In this document: positions 50,585 to 59,917 of the stretch, one piece after another
Layout of the letters: every line of letters begins with the position of its first letter
Position numbering within the stretch: position 1 is the stretch's first letter
Source of the DNA: Enterococcus crotali
GTDB lineage: Bacteria; Bacillota; Bacilli; Lactobacillales; Enterococcaceae
Direction: 5' to 3'
Length of the DNA stretch: 64,000 nucleotides
Assembly (NCBI RefSeq): GCF_000633635.1
Contig: NZ_AYPQ01000007.1
Span: 50-64,049 of the forward strand
Translations under genes and position numbers: made by a program
The notes under the pieces: generated by a model
The model's database searches: none
What the model was told of the DNA's origin: nothing
What the model saw: only the letters and a program-made list of their open reading frames with translations

Positions 50585-52408
50585 GTGGACTATTTAAAAC
50601 GACTGTTTATCGGAAAACCGTTAAAATCTACTGAAAATGATGAGCATAAGCTGAGTCGATTTGCAGCGCTGGCGTTATTATCATCCGATGCATTATCTTC
50701 AATTGCTTATGGTACAGAACAAATCGTAGTTGTACTTGTTACACTATCCGCGGCTGCCATCTGGTATTCGTTACCGATTGCTGCTTTTGTTATTATTTTG
50801 CTTATTTCATTAACCTTATCTTATCGGCAAATTATTCATGCGTATCCTCATGGCGGCGGAGCCTATGTTGTCAGTAGTGAGAATCTAGGGAAGAATGCAG
50901 GGTTAGTAGCTGGTGGCTCGTTGTTGGTTGATTATATGTTGACCGTTGCTGTTTCAGTTTCAGCCGGAGCTGAGGCGATTATTTCAGCAGTACCTGCTTT
51001 GTACGGTCACCAGGTGGCGATTTCGATCGTTATTGTTTTATTGATCATGCTGATGAATTTGCGGGGATTAAGAGAGTCTGCTAGCTTTTTGATGTTTCCT
51101 GTCTATAGTTTTATTGCAGTCATTACATTATTGATCGCAACAGGTTTATTTAAGATCGTTACGGGTGCCGTACCATTACATGCAACGGCAATACCCGGGA
51201 CAGTTGTGCCCGGCATTACAATTGCCTTGATTTTACGAGCATTTTCTTCTGGTTCGTCTTCATTGACAGGGGTGGAAGCCATCAGTAATGCGGTGCCTTT
51301 TTTCAAAAAGCCTAGGGCAAAAAATGCTGCTGGGACATTGACCTGGATGGCTGGAATATTAGGCTTTTTCTTTGTTGGGATCACGTTCATAAACTATTGG
51401 TATGGAATCGTTCCTCAAACAGAGGTGACTGTGTTAGCTCAGATTGGAAAGGCAGTCTTTGGACAGAATATCCTTTATTATGTTCTGCAATTCGCAACAG
51501 CCTTGATTTTAGCTGTTGCTGCTAATACAGGATTTTCAGCTTTTCCTGTGCTAGCCTATAATTTAGCAAAAGATAAATTTATGCCGCATATGTATATGGA
51601 TCGTGGAGATCGTTTGGGGTATTCAAATGGGATCTTGACATTGGCTGCTGGGTCTGTAGTGTTGTTATTGATCTTTCAAGGCTCGACTGAACGCTTGATT
51701 CCGCTTTACTCGATTGGTGTATTTATTCCATTTGCGTTATCTCAAACAGGAATGGTCATTAAATGGCGGAAAGAGACTGAAAAGTGGTTGTCAAAATCGA
51801 TAGCTAACATTGTGGGAGCATTCATTTCTTATGCGATCATCGTTATTTTATTCATGTATCGTTTAGGGGATATCTGGCCGTTCTTCATTATTATGCCTGT
51901 GTTGATTTTTGTTTTTTACAGTATTCATGCTCATTATCAAAATGTTGCAGAACAACTGCGCTTAGAAGAAACTGTTAAGCAGCAGGAATTTTATGGGAAC
52001 ACAGTCATCGTTCTAGTAGGTAATGCAACTCAAGCGAATGTGGGAGCGGTCAATTATGCTCGCTCAATTGGCGATTACGTGGTTGCGATGCATGTGTCAT
52101 TAGATGAAAATGTCAAAAAAGAAAAGGAAATCGAAGCGGAATTTAAACAACATTTTCCCGATATTCGTTTTTCAGTCGTTCATTCGTCTTATCGGTCGAT
52201 CACGAATCCAATTCTCCGTTATGTCGATTTGGTGAGTAAGAATTCAGCAAAACGAAATTATACAACGACGGTCTTGATTCCCCAGTTTGTCCCTAATCGC
52301 CGCTGGCAAAATATCTTGCATAATCAAACGAGTTTGCGTTTACGTCTACGATTATCTTGGCGAGAGAATATTGTTGTGGCAACGTATAGTTATCATTTGA
52401 AGAAGTGA
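50585..52408 (+). CDS. kimA: APC-superfamily potassium importer, KimA-like
   Basis: The 607-residue protein has about 12 membrane helices in the first 450 residues, with the conserved start LSRFAALALLSSDALSSIAYGTEQ and the loop HGGGAYVVSSENLG. A cytoplasmic alpha/beta domain of about 150 residues follows (NTVIVLVGNATQANVGAVNYARSI). The length and both domains match B. subtilis KimA (YdaO), a proton-coupled K+ importer inhibited by c-di-AMP. GTG start after AAAGGGAGAG. The leader of about 240 bases has no recognisable ydaO-type riboswitch. It is convergent with opuC. Confidence 0.88.
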   Translation: MDYLKRLFIGKPLKSTENDEHKLSRFAALALLSSDALSSIAYGTEQIVVVLVTLSAAAIWYSLPIAAFVIILLISLTLSYRQIIHAYPHGGGAYVVSSENLGKNAGLVAGGSLLVDYMLTVAVSVSAGAEAIISAVPALYGHQVAISIVIVLLIMLMNLRGLRESASFLMFPVYSFIAVITLLIATGLFKIVTGAVPLHATAIPGTVVPGITIALILRAFSSGSSSLTGVEAISNAVPFFKKPRAKNAAGTLTWMAGILGFFFVGITFINYWYGIVPQTEVTVLAQIGKAVFGQNILYYVLQFATALILAVAANTGFSAFPVLAYNLAKDKFMPHMYMDRGDRLGYSNGILTLAAGSVVLLLIFQGSTERLIPLYSIGVFIPFALSQTGMVIKWRKETEKWLSKSIANIVGAFISYAIIVILFMYRLGDIWPFFIIMPVLIFVFYSIHAHYQNVAEQLRLEETVKQQEFYGNTVIVLVGNATQANVGAVNYARSIGDYVVAMHVSLDENVKKEKEIEAEFKQHFPDIRFSVVHSSYRSITNPILRYVDLVSKNSAKRNYTTTVLIPQFVPNRRWQNILHNQTSLRLRLRLSWRENIVVATYSYHLKK

Positions 52409-52496
52409 TAGAAAAAGCTGTGTAATCAACGATTAAAACTGAAGAATTATTTGGTAATAAGGAAAGACAAATAATTGAAAGCTATAACTTAATAAA

Positions 52497-52552
52497 ACGA
52501 CCTTCACGACTATTTTGCAGTTAGTTTGCAGAAAAGTCGTGAAGGTCGTTCT
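52497..52552. terminator. Bidirectional terminator between kimA and opuC
   Basis: AACGACCTTCACGACT (52497-52512) and AGTCGTGAAGGTCGTT (52535-52550) form a perfect 16-bp stem, with TTTGCAG-type inner pairing. It stands between convergent transcription units and can serve both. Confidence 0.92.
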
Positions 52553-52626
52553 TTAATTATCTAATTTACTTACAAAACAAGGAATGCTTTCTGGTTAAAA
52601 AGACAAAAGAGTAAGCTGTCTAAATA

Positions 52627-53300
52627 TCAATTTGCTGAATGTTTACTCGCTGGATCTAAGCGGCGTTCGATCATGCCTAATACCCAGTCTGTAATGATCG
52701 CCATCAAGCAGTCGGTAAAGCACCAACAAGAATAATCGCTGTACCGTCTGTTGCATTGGTTCCGCGAATAATGATATCACCAAGACCGCCAGCACCAACA
52801 AAAGCACCGATCGCTGTGATTCCGATCGCCACAACTAAGGCATTGCGAATCCCAGCCATGATTACAGAAACGGATAGCGGCAATTCCACCATATAAAGAC
52901 GTTGCCATTTCGTCATACCCATTCCTTTACCTACATCTAAAATATTTCGGTCGACTTGGATCATGCCAGTGTAGGTATTTTTGATGATCGGTAAAAGAGA
53001 ATAGAGAAAGACTGTAACAATCACAGTATTAACTCCAAGACCAAGGCCCAGCATCAAGATCGAAAGCATAGCAAGGGATGGAACAGTTTGGATCAGGTTA
53101 GCAATACTAACGACCCAACCAGCCATCTTTCTTCTGCGAGCGATGAAAATACCAATTGGAATGCCGATGATTGCAGCAAATAATACACCGTAAATGGAAA
53201 TTAGAAAATGCCGAACAAACTGACTTAATACATAACTGCCGTTTTGCTCAAAATAATAGAAAAACTGCTGCAGTAAATTCATATCTTGTAAATTCTGCAT
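52627..53300 (-). pseudogene. opuCD: Osmolyte ABC transporter permease OpuCD, single-base frameshift
   Basis: The protein is a BPD-type permease with about five helices and the EAA-like loop MTKWQRLYMVELPLSVSVIM. The first frame ends after ...TAIILVGALPTA. Adding one T at the run near 52705-52707 continues the protein as LMAIITDWVLGMIERRLDPA and stops at 52627, giving about 225 residues, normal for OpuCD/OpuCB. Its start overlaps the opuCC stop (TAATG) after GGAGGTGG. As sequenced, the last helix is lost; a homopolymer error is a strong alternative. Confidence 0.87.
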
Positions 53301-54232
53301 TATTTTCCACCTCCTTCAGATTCGAAGAAATGGTGTTCTTTTAAGAAATTATCAGCAACAGTTGCAGGTTCCATTAAATCGTTGTCCGCTTGATAATTTA
53401 GTTTTTGCATGGTTTCTGTTGAAATTTTTCCTGATAGCTTAGCAAGGACATCCTTCAATTCAGGATGTTTCTTTAAGACTTCATCTGTTGCAACAGCACA
53501 GGCATCGTAAGGTGGGAAGAAGTGCAGATCATCTTCTAAAATAACCAGATCATAGCTGCCGATTCGACCATCTGTTGAATAACCTAAAACAACATCCATC
53601 TTGTTAGCCGCAACAGCATCATAAACTAAACCGATCTGCATCGGAAAAACACGTTTAAAGTCAAAACCATAAGTTTCAGTAAAGCCCTTATAGCCATCTC
53701 CTTTGCGGTCGATCCAAGAAGTATCCACACCTGCAGTTAATTGATCACCAACTTTTTTTAGATCACTGATGGTTTTCAAATTATATTTTTTAGCGGTTTC
53801 TTGAGTAACCATGAAGGCATACGTATTGGCAAATCCATAAGAATTGAACCATTTTTGCTGAAATCTTTTTTGAAATTCAGATTGTACAACATCAAAGGCT
53901 TTTTTTGGTTCCTTGATCGGCTCTAGATTCAACGTAGTAGTCAAATCAGTTCCGGTATAGCGAGCAGCTGAAATTTGCGCATCGCCATTCATCATCGCTT
54001 GATGGTTGATTGTAGTTGTAGCTAAGTTGTTGATAATCGTAGTTTTTTCATCGGTATAATGTTCGATCATTCCAGCAACTAAACTCGCTAATATTTGCGC
54101 TTCAGAGGTAATTCCTCCAGTAATGGAAATGGTCGAGTCATCTGAGTTAGAAGCTAGTCCAGGCAAAGAACAGCCTGATAATAACAAGACACTACAAAAT
54201 GCGATAAAGAACAATTTTAATTTTTGCTTCAT
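53300..54232 (-). CDS. opuCC: Osmolyte ABC transporter substrate-binding lipoprotein OpuCC
   Basis: The 310-residue protein has a lipoprotein signal peptide with lipobox LLSG-Cys21. The OpuAC/ProX-like binding fold follows (SITGGITSEAQILASLVAGM, then QISAARYTGTDLTTTLNLEP, GYSTDGRIGSYDL and LEDDLHFFPPYDACAVAT). It captures glycine betaine, carnitine or choline-type solutes outside the membrane. AGGCGGAATAAGC precedes the ATG. The gene lies between two permease genes in the standard opuCABCD order. Confidence 0.92.
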   Translation of the reverse strand: MKQKLKLFFIAFCSVLLLSGCSLPGLASNSDDSTISITGGITSEAQILASLVAGMIEHYTDEKTTIINNLATTTINHQAMMNGDAQISAARYTGTDLTTTLNLEPIKEPKKAFDVVQSEFQKRFQQKWFNSYGFANTYAFMVTQETAKKYNLKTISDLKKVGDQLTAGVDTSWIDRKGDGYKGFTETYGFDFKRVFPMQIGLVYDAVAANKMDVVLGYSTDGRIGSYDLVILEDDLHFFPPYDACAVATDEVLKKHPELKDVLAKLSGKISTETMQKLNYQADNDLMEPATVADNFLKEHHFFESEGGGK

Positions 54233-54234
54233 GC

Positions 54235-54870
54235 TTATTCCGCCTCCCTTAATGCTTTAGGCGTTAATTTTTTCTCCAACAGGCCTAATAATAAGTCCGC
54301 TGCTAAAGCCAAAATAGTAACAGGGATCGTTCCAGCGAAAATTAGATCTGGCTGATAATTGTTTAACCCGCTGAAAATAAAATCTCCAAGCCCGCCGGCA
54401 CCGATATAAGAGGCTAACGTTGCCCAAGCGATAACATATACAGCTGCTAATCGAATCCCTGCCATGATGGTCGGCATTGCAATTGGTAGTTCTACCATGA
54501 AAATCGACTGTACATTGGTCATGCCCATGCCTTTGGCTGCATCTTTATAGTTAGGATCGACTTCTTTGATCCCGATATACGTATTTCGTAAAATAGGTAA
54601 CAAGGAGTAAATAAACAATGCGATGATCGCTGGAATTTTTCCAACGCCAAAAATTGGAATCATTAGGGCGAGCAAAGCTAGAGAAGGTACGGTTTGTAGC
54701 GCACTGGTTAAACCGATGACGATTGCTGCCGTTCTTTTGGTTCTTGTCAATAAAATCCCGATCGGGACTGCAAACAAAATGCCTAAAATGAGTGCTACAC
54801 TAGAGATAAAAATATGTTCTCCGATTTTAGTAACAAGTTCATTTCCTCTTTCTAAAAGAAACTGATTCAT
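54235..54870 (-). CDS. opuCB: Osmolyte ABC transporter permease OpuCB
   Basis: The 211-residue permease starts [19 protein letters not shown] and has about five helices and the loop [20 protein letters not shown], paired with OpuCD. I chose the ATG at 54870 because GGGGGTG lies 8 bases upstream. It begins 4 bases after the end of opuCA; an apparent longer reading into opuCA is a shadow. With OpuCD it forms the membrane channel. Confidence 0.92.
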   Translation of the reverse strand: MNQFLLERGNELVTKIGEHIFISSVALILGILFAVPIGILLTRTKRTAAIVIGLTSALQTVPSLALLALMIPIFGVGKIPAIIALFIYSLLPILRNTYIGIKEVDPNYKDAAKGMGMTNVQSIFMVELPIAMPTIMAGIRLAAVYVIAWATLASYIGAGGLGDFIFSGLNNYQPDLIFAGTIPVTILALAADLLLGLLEKKLTPKALREAE

Positions 54871-54874
54871 TTTC

Positions 54875-56071
54875 TTACACCCCCGCTTGAGGTTGTGGCG
54901 CATCTGTTGCTTCTGTTTCACTTGGAGCGTCTTCTGGTGTTTCTTCTTCACCCCAGATAACGTCGTAAACAATATCTACTAAAGAAGCACGAGTTAAAAT
55001 ACCAACGACTTTTTGTTGATCATCCACAACAGGGACATATTTTAAACCACGTTTTAAAATTCGTTGTAACGTGTCGCGTAATAAAGAAGATTTCTTTACA
55101 AAGAATACTTTTGGATTCATGATATCACTGACACTTGTAGCAGCTTTTCTGCGACGGTCAAGCGTTTCAACATCGATAAAACCTTTTAATACACCTGTTC
55201 CATCGACAACTAGCAGTGTATCAACACGTTTTTCTCTCATTAGTTTGATCGCTTCTGATAATGATTTTTCTGGTGTGATCGTGATCGCGTTATTTAGCAT
55301 CACTTCACCAACTGTTGTGATATCTGGTTTCGCTTGAATCAAGCGGTCTTCTCCGATCAACTCTTCAACAAACTCATTGACTGGATGACGTAAAATATTA
55401 TCTGGTGTATCAAACTGAATAACTTTTCCTTCACTCATAATAGCAATTCGATTAGCTAATTTTAATGCTTCATCCATATCATGTGTAACGAAAACAATAG
55501 TTTTCCCTAAACGTTCCTGCAAATCTTTTACTAAATCTTGTAAAGAGTCTCTGGTGATCGGATCAAGCGCCCCGAAAGGTTCATCCATCAAAATAATATC
55601 TTGATTTGCTGCAAGAGCTCGAACAACTCCGATTCGTTGTTGTTGACCACCGGAAAGTTCATTTGGATAACGATCCAACATTTCTCTTGGTAATTCAACT
55701 AGATCGATCATTTTTTCAGCAATTTTATTCCGTTCTTCTACATCAACTTTTAATAACTTTGGTACTAATACGATATTTTCTCTGATGGTCATATGCGGCA
55801 TCAAGCCAATACTTTGAATAACATAACCAATTTTTCGGCGTAATTCGACTGGATTGATGGTTTGAATATCTTCCCCATTGATCAAGATTTTTCCTTTTGA
55901 TGGATCAGTCATTCGATTAATCATCCGCATAGAAGTTGTTTTACCACTACCACTGGTTCCGATAAAGCAGATAAATTCACCTTTATCAAAAGACAGATTG
56001 ATGTCATCTACAGCGATTTTGCCGCCTTTGTAAATTTTTGAAACATGTTGAAATTCGATCAACTTTCTCAC
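54875..56071 (-). CDS. opuCA: Osmolyte ABC transporter ATP-binding protein OpuCA with CBS domains
   Basis: The 398-residue protein has a full ABC ATPase (Walker [10 protein letters not shown], signature [16 protein letters not shown], Walker [12 protein letters not shown], switch VTHD). Two CBS domains follow (about 255-370), then an acidic Thr/Glu/Ala tail. CBS domains of OpuCA in Listeria bind c-di-AMP and shut the transporter, so similar control is likely. It is the first gene of the opuC operon. Its upstream region shares the TAGTAG-AAAC motif with the divergent glycosyltransferase promoter. Confidence 0.94.
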   Translation of the reverse strand: MRKLIEFQHVSKIYKGGKIAVDDINLSFDKGEFICFIGTSGSGKTTSMRMINRMTDPSKGKILINGEDIQTINPVELRRKIGYVIQSIGLMPHMTIRENIVLVPKLLKVDVEERNKIAEKMIDLVELPREMLDRYPNELSGGQQQRIGVVRALAANQDIILMDEPFGALDPITRDSLQDLVKDLQERLGKTIVFVTHDMDEALKLANRIAIMSEGKVIQFDTPDNILRHPVNEFVEELIGEDRLIQAKPDITTVGEVMLNNAITITPEKSLSEAIKLMREKRVDTLLVVDGTGVLKGFIDVETLDRRRKAATSVSDIMNPKVFFVKKSSLLRDTLQRILKRGLKYVPVVDDQQKVVGILTRASLVDIVYDVIWGEEETPEDAPSETEATDAPQPQAGV

Positions 56072-56115
56072 CCCAAATTCTTTTTTCTGTGTCTCATTTT
56101 CTAACCGATTTTAGT

Positions 56116-56330
56116 GTTTCCTACTAAATGTTTCTACTACTAGTATGCTACAAAACAATGATTTCGACAAATCAGATGTTTTTTTTCGTTTTTTAAGGTC
56201 AAAAATAATAAAGGGATAGTAACGGTTTCATAATAAAAACACTGAAAAAGTCGGACAAGATCTTCGAAATAACTATTATTCTATTGACAATAGTAGGAAA
56301 CCTTAGTATATTGTTGACTAGTTGCTACTA
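56116..56330. promoter_or_regulatory. Four copies of TAGTAGnAAAC motif between opuCA and the glycosyltransferase gene
   Basis: TAGTAGGAAAC occurs at 56116-56126 (minus) and 56291-56301 (plus), TAGTAGAAAC at 56130-56139 (minus) and TAGTAGCAAC at 56321-56330 (minus). The plus copy lies inside the spacer of the glycosyltransferase promoter, and another lies just after its -10 box. Repetition at both divergent promoters suggests a shared regulator binding site. Confidence 0.5.
56284..56312 (+). promoter_or_regulatory. Consensus sigma-A promoter of the glycosyltransferase operon
   Basis: TTGACA at 56284-56289, a 17-base spacer and TATATT at 56307-56312. The spacer contains one copy of the TAGTAGGAAAC motif, so a bound protein would block or remodel the promoter. 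Confidence 0.8.
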
Positions 56331-56365
56331 TTTTATGAATAATAGGGAGTGAAAAGGAGAACGAA

Positions 56366-58354
56366 ATGGAAAAAATTGGGTTAGGATATTTGGTATTTAG
56401 TTTAAGTTATTTATTTTTGTTTTATCTTATTTCAAAGAAAATGGAACGTTATCGAAAATTTGTATTGACGGGTTTTGTGGTGATCCAGTTTGTTTACTTG
56501 ATTTGGCGATTTTTTTATACGATTCCTACTGAAAATGTTGCCGAGCTGATTGCAGGAAGTTTATTGTATTTGGCAGAATTTATGGGATTTGTTCAGGCTT
56601 TTACTTTGGTCGTCTTATTTTGGAAACCATATAAACGGACTGAAAAATCACTGGATGAATTAGAGAATTTGCCTACAGTTGATATTTTAATCGCTACATA
56701 TAATGAAAATATTGAGATTTTAGAAAGAACAGTTGTTGGTTGTTTATCGATTGATTATCCGAAAGAATTACTGAACATTTATCTTTGTGACGATGGTGAC
56801 CGCTCGATGGTACGAAAGCTAGCTGAAAAACATCATATACAAGTTATTGCTCGTCCTACACATGAGCATGCTAAAGCAGGCAATCTGAATTATGCCTTAA
56901 CTAAAACGAATGGAGAAATCATCGTAACGCAAGATGCGGATATGGTACCTAAACGAGAATTTCTGCAACGAACGCTGGGCTATTTTGCGAAGGAGAACGT
57001 AGGGTTTATCCAAACACCACAAACATTTTTTAATTCGGATATCTTTCAGCATAATCTATATTTAGATAGTGAAATCAATAATGAGCAAGACTTTTTTATG
57101 CGTAGTTTAGAAGAAGGCAAAGATCAATTCAATGCCGTTCTTTATGTAGGAAGCAATGCCTTGTTTAAACGTGAAGCATTAGATTCGATCGGTGGCTTCA
57201 CGACGGGTGTGATCACAGAAGATATGGCTACTGGTTTATTGCTGCAAAACAATGGCTGGCAAGGTGTATTCGTTAATGAAGCCCTGGCTTCAGGTCTTTC
57301 GCCAGAAACGTTAGCCGATTATGTAAAGCAGCGGGACCGATGGGGACGCGGCAATGTGCAAGTTGCTAAAAAGTATACGTTGAAAACGTTGAAGAATTTA
57401 ACCTTTATTCAAAAATGGTTTTATCTGGATGGTGTGATGTATTGGTATTCGGGTATGTATAAACTGATTTATTTACTTTGCCCATTTTTATATTTAGTTT
57501 TTAATATTTCAAGCTTGAAGACGACACTGCCACATCTAGTGGTGTTCTGGTTACCGGCCTTTTTATCAGGTAGTTTGATGTATAAATCAGTTGCCAGAAA
57601 AAAATACAATTCATTTATCAGTAATATTTATGAATTAGTGACTGCACCTCAAGTTTCCTGGGCTGTTTGGAAAGAGACACTGTTTAGTCCTAAAAAGAAT
57701 AAAAAGTTCCATGTAACGATCAAAGGAATCCAGGGGGAAAAAGGCTATTTTGATTGGCGCAATTGTAAAGTTCAGATCTTATTATTGAGCGCAAATTGTT
57801 TTGCCTTGATTTATTATATCGTGCAATTAGATTTTGCTCATCTGCAGTGGTGGAATATTTTTTCTATCAATATTTATTGGCTACTCTACAATATTGTTAG
57901 CTTGACTGTTGCAGTAAGTGTGGCATATGAACGTCCACGTTTACCAATGATCATACCAGTTGACTACGATGGGAAACTAGTCAAAGAGGATCAAGTGATC
58001 CCTGTTAAAATCAATTACCTAGGTGAACGAAGTGTAACGATCATAGCCGATCAAAACGATCCATTTTTAAGTATATTGCTGAATCAAGAAGAGGGATTTC
58101 TTTCTTTTCAAAAAATAAAAAATGTAAAAATGGTTCGTTCGCGTATAATTAATTTAACTGGGAAAGTTGAAATTACCTTCAAAACCCAGAAGTTTTCACG
58201 TAAAAATCACTACCGTTGGTTAGGGTTGATTTATTCAGATCCAAAATATGGTGTGGGGGATATCCATTCCATCAGAGTTAAGTTTTACACGATTTTCAAG
58301 TATATCTTCAAAAATAGAAAAGATGCACAAAAAAATCAACAGTTATTGTCATAA
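56366..58354 (+). CDS. BcsA-like membrane glycosyltransferase family 2
   Basis: The 662-residue protein has N-terminal helices (about 5-95) and a GT2 domain (about 105-340) with VDILIATYNEN, the UDP-sugar Asp in LCDDGDR, DADMVPKREF and the processive motif QRDRWGRG. Further helices and a PilZ-like C-terminal beta domain (about 525-600: RPRLPMIIPVDYDGK) follow. It resembles cellulose synthase catalytic subunits, which polymerise and export a beta-glycan. The usual PilZ RxxxR c-di-GMP motif is not obvious. AAAGGAG precedes the ATG. A lipoprotein and a secreted protein follow in the same operon. Confidence 0.88.
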   Translation: MEKIGLGYLVFSLSYLFLFYLISKKMERYRKFVLTGFVVIQFVYLIWRFFYTIPTENVAELIAGSLLYLAEFMGFVQAFTLVVLFWKPYKRTEKSLDELENLPTVDILIATYNENIEILERTVVGCLSIDYPKELLNIYLCDDGDRSMVRKLAEKHHIQVIARPTHEHAKAGNLNYALTKTNGEIIVTQDADMVPKREFLQRTLGYFAKENVGFIQTPQTFFNSDIFQHNLYLDSEINNEQDFFMRSLEEGKDQFNAVLYVGSNALFKREALDSIGGFTTGVITEDMATGLLLQNNGWQGVFVNEALASGLSPETLADYVKQRDRWGRGNVQVAKKYTLKTLKNLTFIQKWFYLDGVMYWYSGMYKLIYLLCPFLYLVFNISSLKTTLPHLVVFWLPAFLSGSLMYKSVARKKYNSFISNIYELVTAPQVSWAVWKETLFSPKKNKKFHVTIKGIQGEKGYFDWRNCKVQILLLSANCFALIYYIVQLDFAHLQWWNIFSINIYWLLYNIVSLTVAVSVAYERPRLPMIIPVDYDGKLVKEDQVIPVKINYLGERSVTIIADQNDPFLSILLNQEEGFLSFQKIKNVKMVRSRIINLTGKVEITFKTQKFSRKNHYRWLGLIYSDPKYGVGDIHSIRVKFYTIFKYIFKNRKDAQKNQQLLS

Positions 58355-58372
58355 AAGGAGCCAATTAGACGT

Positions 58373-59062
58373 ATGAAAAATAAGAGAATAATTATCATGT
58401 TAGCTTTTATAGTTGTTGTTTTTACAGGATGCGCAAAGAACGCTGATCCTAAAGAAGTTGCTACAGCTTTCATCAATAATGTAATTTACGAGCGAGATAA
58501 AGAAGAAGCAGAAAAATATTTTTATCAATTAGATGCACCAAGTCAGGAGGATTTAATTCAAGATTTCTCTGAGCTGTTCGAGCTTTCAAAAGAGCAAGCA
58601 AAGGAAGTAGTAACGATCTATCAGGAAAGACTAGAAAAAGAAACCAGTTTTACAGTAAAGATGAAAGATAGTCAGGCAAAAAAGCAAGAAGCTGAGGTTG
58701 CGGTCATTGGATTGGATCAAACTAAATTCGATCAAATCATTGATCAAAAAACCGATGAAGAACTGGTACAATGGTTAAAGAATAAAGGCTATGATACCAT
58801 CAAAAAGCTAGATGATATTGATAAAATCACTGATGAAAAGCAATTAAACGGGATTTTAAAAGAATTAAATGCATTAACAGACAAAGACCTTAATCAAATT
58901 CAATTTGAAGCACTAAAGAAGACATTTAAAGAGTTGAAAGCGGCGAAAGAACCGAGAATAATTCATTTAGAATTGGAGCCGGATAAAAAAGAGAAAAAAT
59001 ATTGGATCATTGTAGACGAGGAAAAACGGTTTAATGAATTGCTAGATGCTTTTCAAGGATAA
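58373..59062 (+). CDS. Lipoprotein, unknown function
   Basis: The 229-residue protein has a signal peptide ending VVVFTG-Cys20 (lipobox), then a helical, Lys/Glu-rich domain starting NADPKEVATAFINNVIYERD, similar in style to proteins that follow a DUF4878-like N-terminal pattern. No catalytic motif is seen. It begins 19 bases after the glycosyltransferase stop with AAAGGAG, so it is co-expressed and anchored outside the membrane, perhaps assisting polymer export or attachment (inference). Confidence 0.78.
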   Translation: MKNKRIIIMLAFIVVVFTGCAKNADPKEVATAFINNVIYERDKEEAEKYFYQLDAPSQEDLIQDFSELFELSKEQAKEVVTIYQERLEKETSFTVKMKDSQAKKQEAEVAVIGLDQTKFDQIIDQKTDEELVQWLKNKGYDTIKKLDDIDKITDEKQLNGILKELNALTDKDLNQIQFEALKKTFKELKAAKEPRIIHLELEPDKKEKKYWIIVDEEKRFNELLDAFQG

Positions 59063-59101
59063 CCAATAGAAAAGAAATATGTTGATTAAGGAGAAGTTAG
59101 A

Positions 59102-59662
59102 ATGAAAAAATTTATAGTATTTTGCATAGCTTTTTTAATGATCGGTATTGGGACGACTCAGACAATAAATACTGCAGATGCGGCATTTTCTAAAGATGAA
59201 GCTGTTAGAGAACGTTTTGCATTAAAAAGAGAACGATTGGCTGAGGTCGTATCAAAAAAGATCGCTCATGTTGAAAACTCAATCAAGAAAAAACTAAAAG
59301 ACCAAGAAAAAAAGAAAGTCCAAAAACAAGAAGCAGAGAAAAGTCAAAAAGAAGTTGCTAAAAAAGCCGAAGCAGAAACGACAGCAAGTCAGGCAGTAGC
59401 TCAAGAAGCTCAAGCGGCTGAAGAAGCCCAAGCAGTAGTAGCAGAGCAAGCGGCAGTTCAACCACCGGTAGAAGGACAAGCACCTCAGACACCAGAAAAT
59501 GCGGCTGCCCCTGAGGTTGTTTCGGGAGCTTCTGCTAATGGTCAGGAAAGAGGTCAAAAAAATCGCGAATGGGGGGAGCAATTGGGAGATCCTAATTTGA
59601 CACCGGAAGAGCGTCAAGGTATCATTCAAGAGAAAAAGAATTACAACCGAAATAACCACTAA
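59102..59662 (+). CDS. Secreted Ala/Glu/Gln-rich protein, unknown function
   Basis: The 186-residue protein has a signal peptide (KKFIVFCIAFLMIGIGTTQ, cleaved near AADAAF-type sequence around residue 28) and a basic helical segment (about 35-85, many KK and QK pairs). An Ala/Gln/Glu/Val-rich stretch (about 88-125), a Pro-rich part and a charged C-terminal end (LTPEERQGIIQEKKNYN) follow. There is no anchor motif. It follows the lipoprotein gene by 40 bases with AAGGAGAAG. It may bind or space an extracellular polymer (inference). Confidence 0.72.
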   Translation: MKKFIVFCIAFLMIGIGTTQTINTADAAFSKDEAVRERFALKRERLAEVVSKKIAHVENSIKKKLKDQEKKKVQKQEAEKSQKEVAKKAEAETTASQAVAQEAQAAEEAQAVVAEQAAVQPPVEGQAPQTPENAAAPEVVSGASANGQERGQKNREWGEQLGDPNLTPEERQGIIQEKKNYNRNNH

Positions 59663-59788
59663 TAAAAGACGAAACAATATTTTATTGTAAAGCATAAAGT
59701 ACTTCTGTACGTGGCTGATTTTGCATGCACTAAAAACAGATTTTTAAGGTTACAGTAAAGTAGTCTGTTTCAGACGGGCAGCATAGAG

Positions 59789-59917
59789 ATGAACTTGGTC
59801 ATAATTGCTCTTTTCATCGTCATTTTATTTCAGTGGACATTTATAAAAACGGTGGGTAATTTGTCAATCAAAACTGTGATAAGGGGATTGAGCAATGAGG
59901 GCTTCCAGCCAATTTAA
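59789..59917 (+). CDS. Candidate 42-residue membrane peptide overlapping padR
   Basis: The frame starts MNLVIIALFIVILFQWTFIK with a hydrophobic N-terminal half and a polar C-terminal half. It overlaps the padR start by 23 bases. The ribosome site is weak (CATAGAG). It could be a translated leader of the padR operon or a chance frame. Confidence 0.22.
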   Translation: MNLVIIALFIVILFQWTFIKTVGNLSIKTVIRGLSNEGFQPI

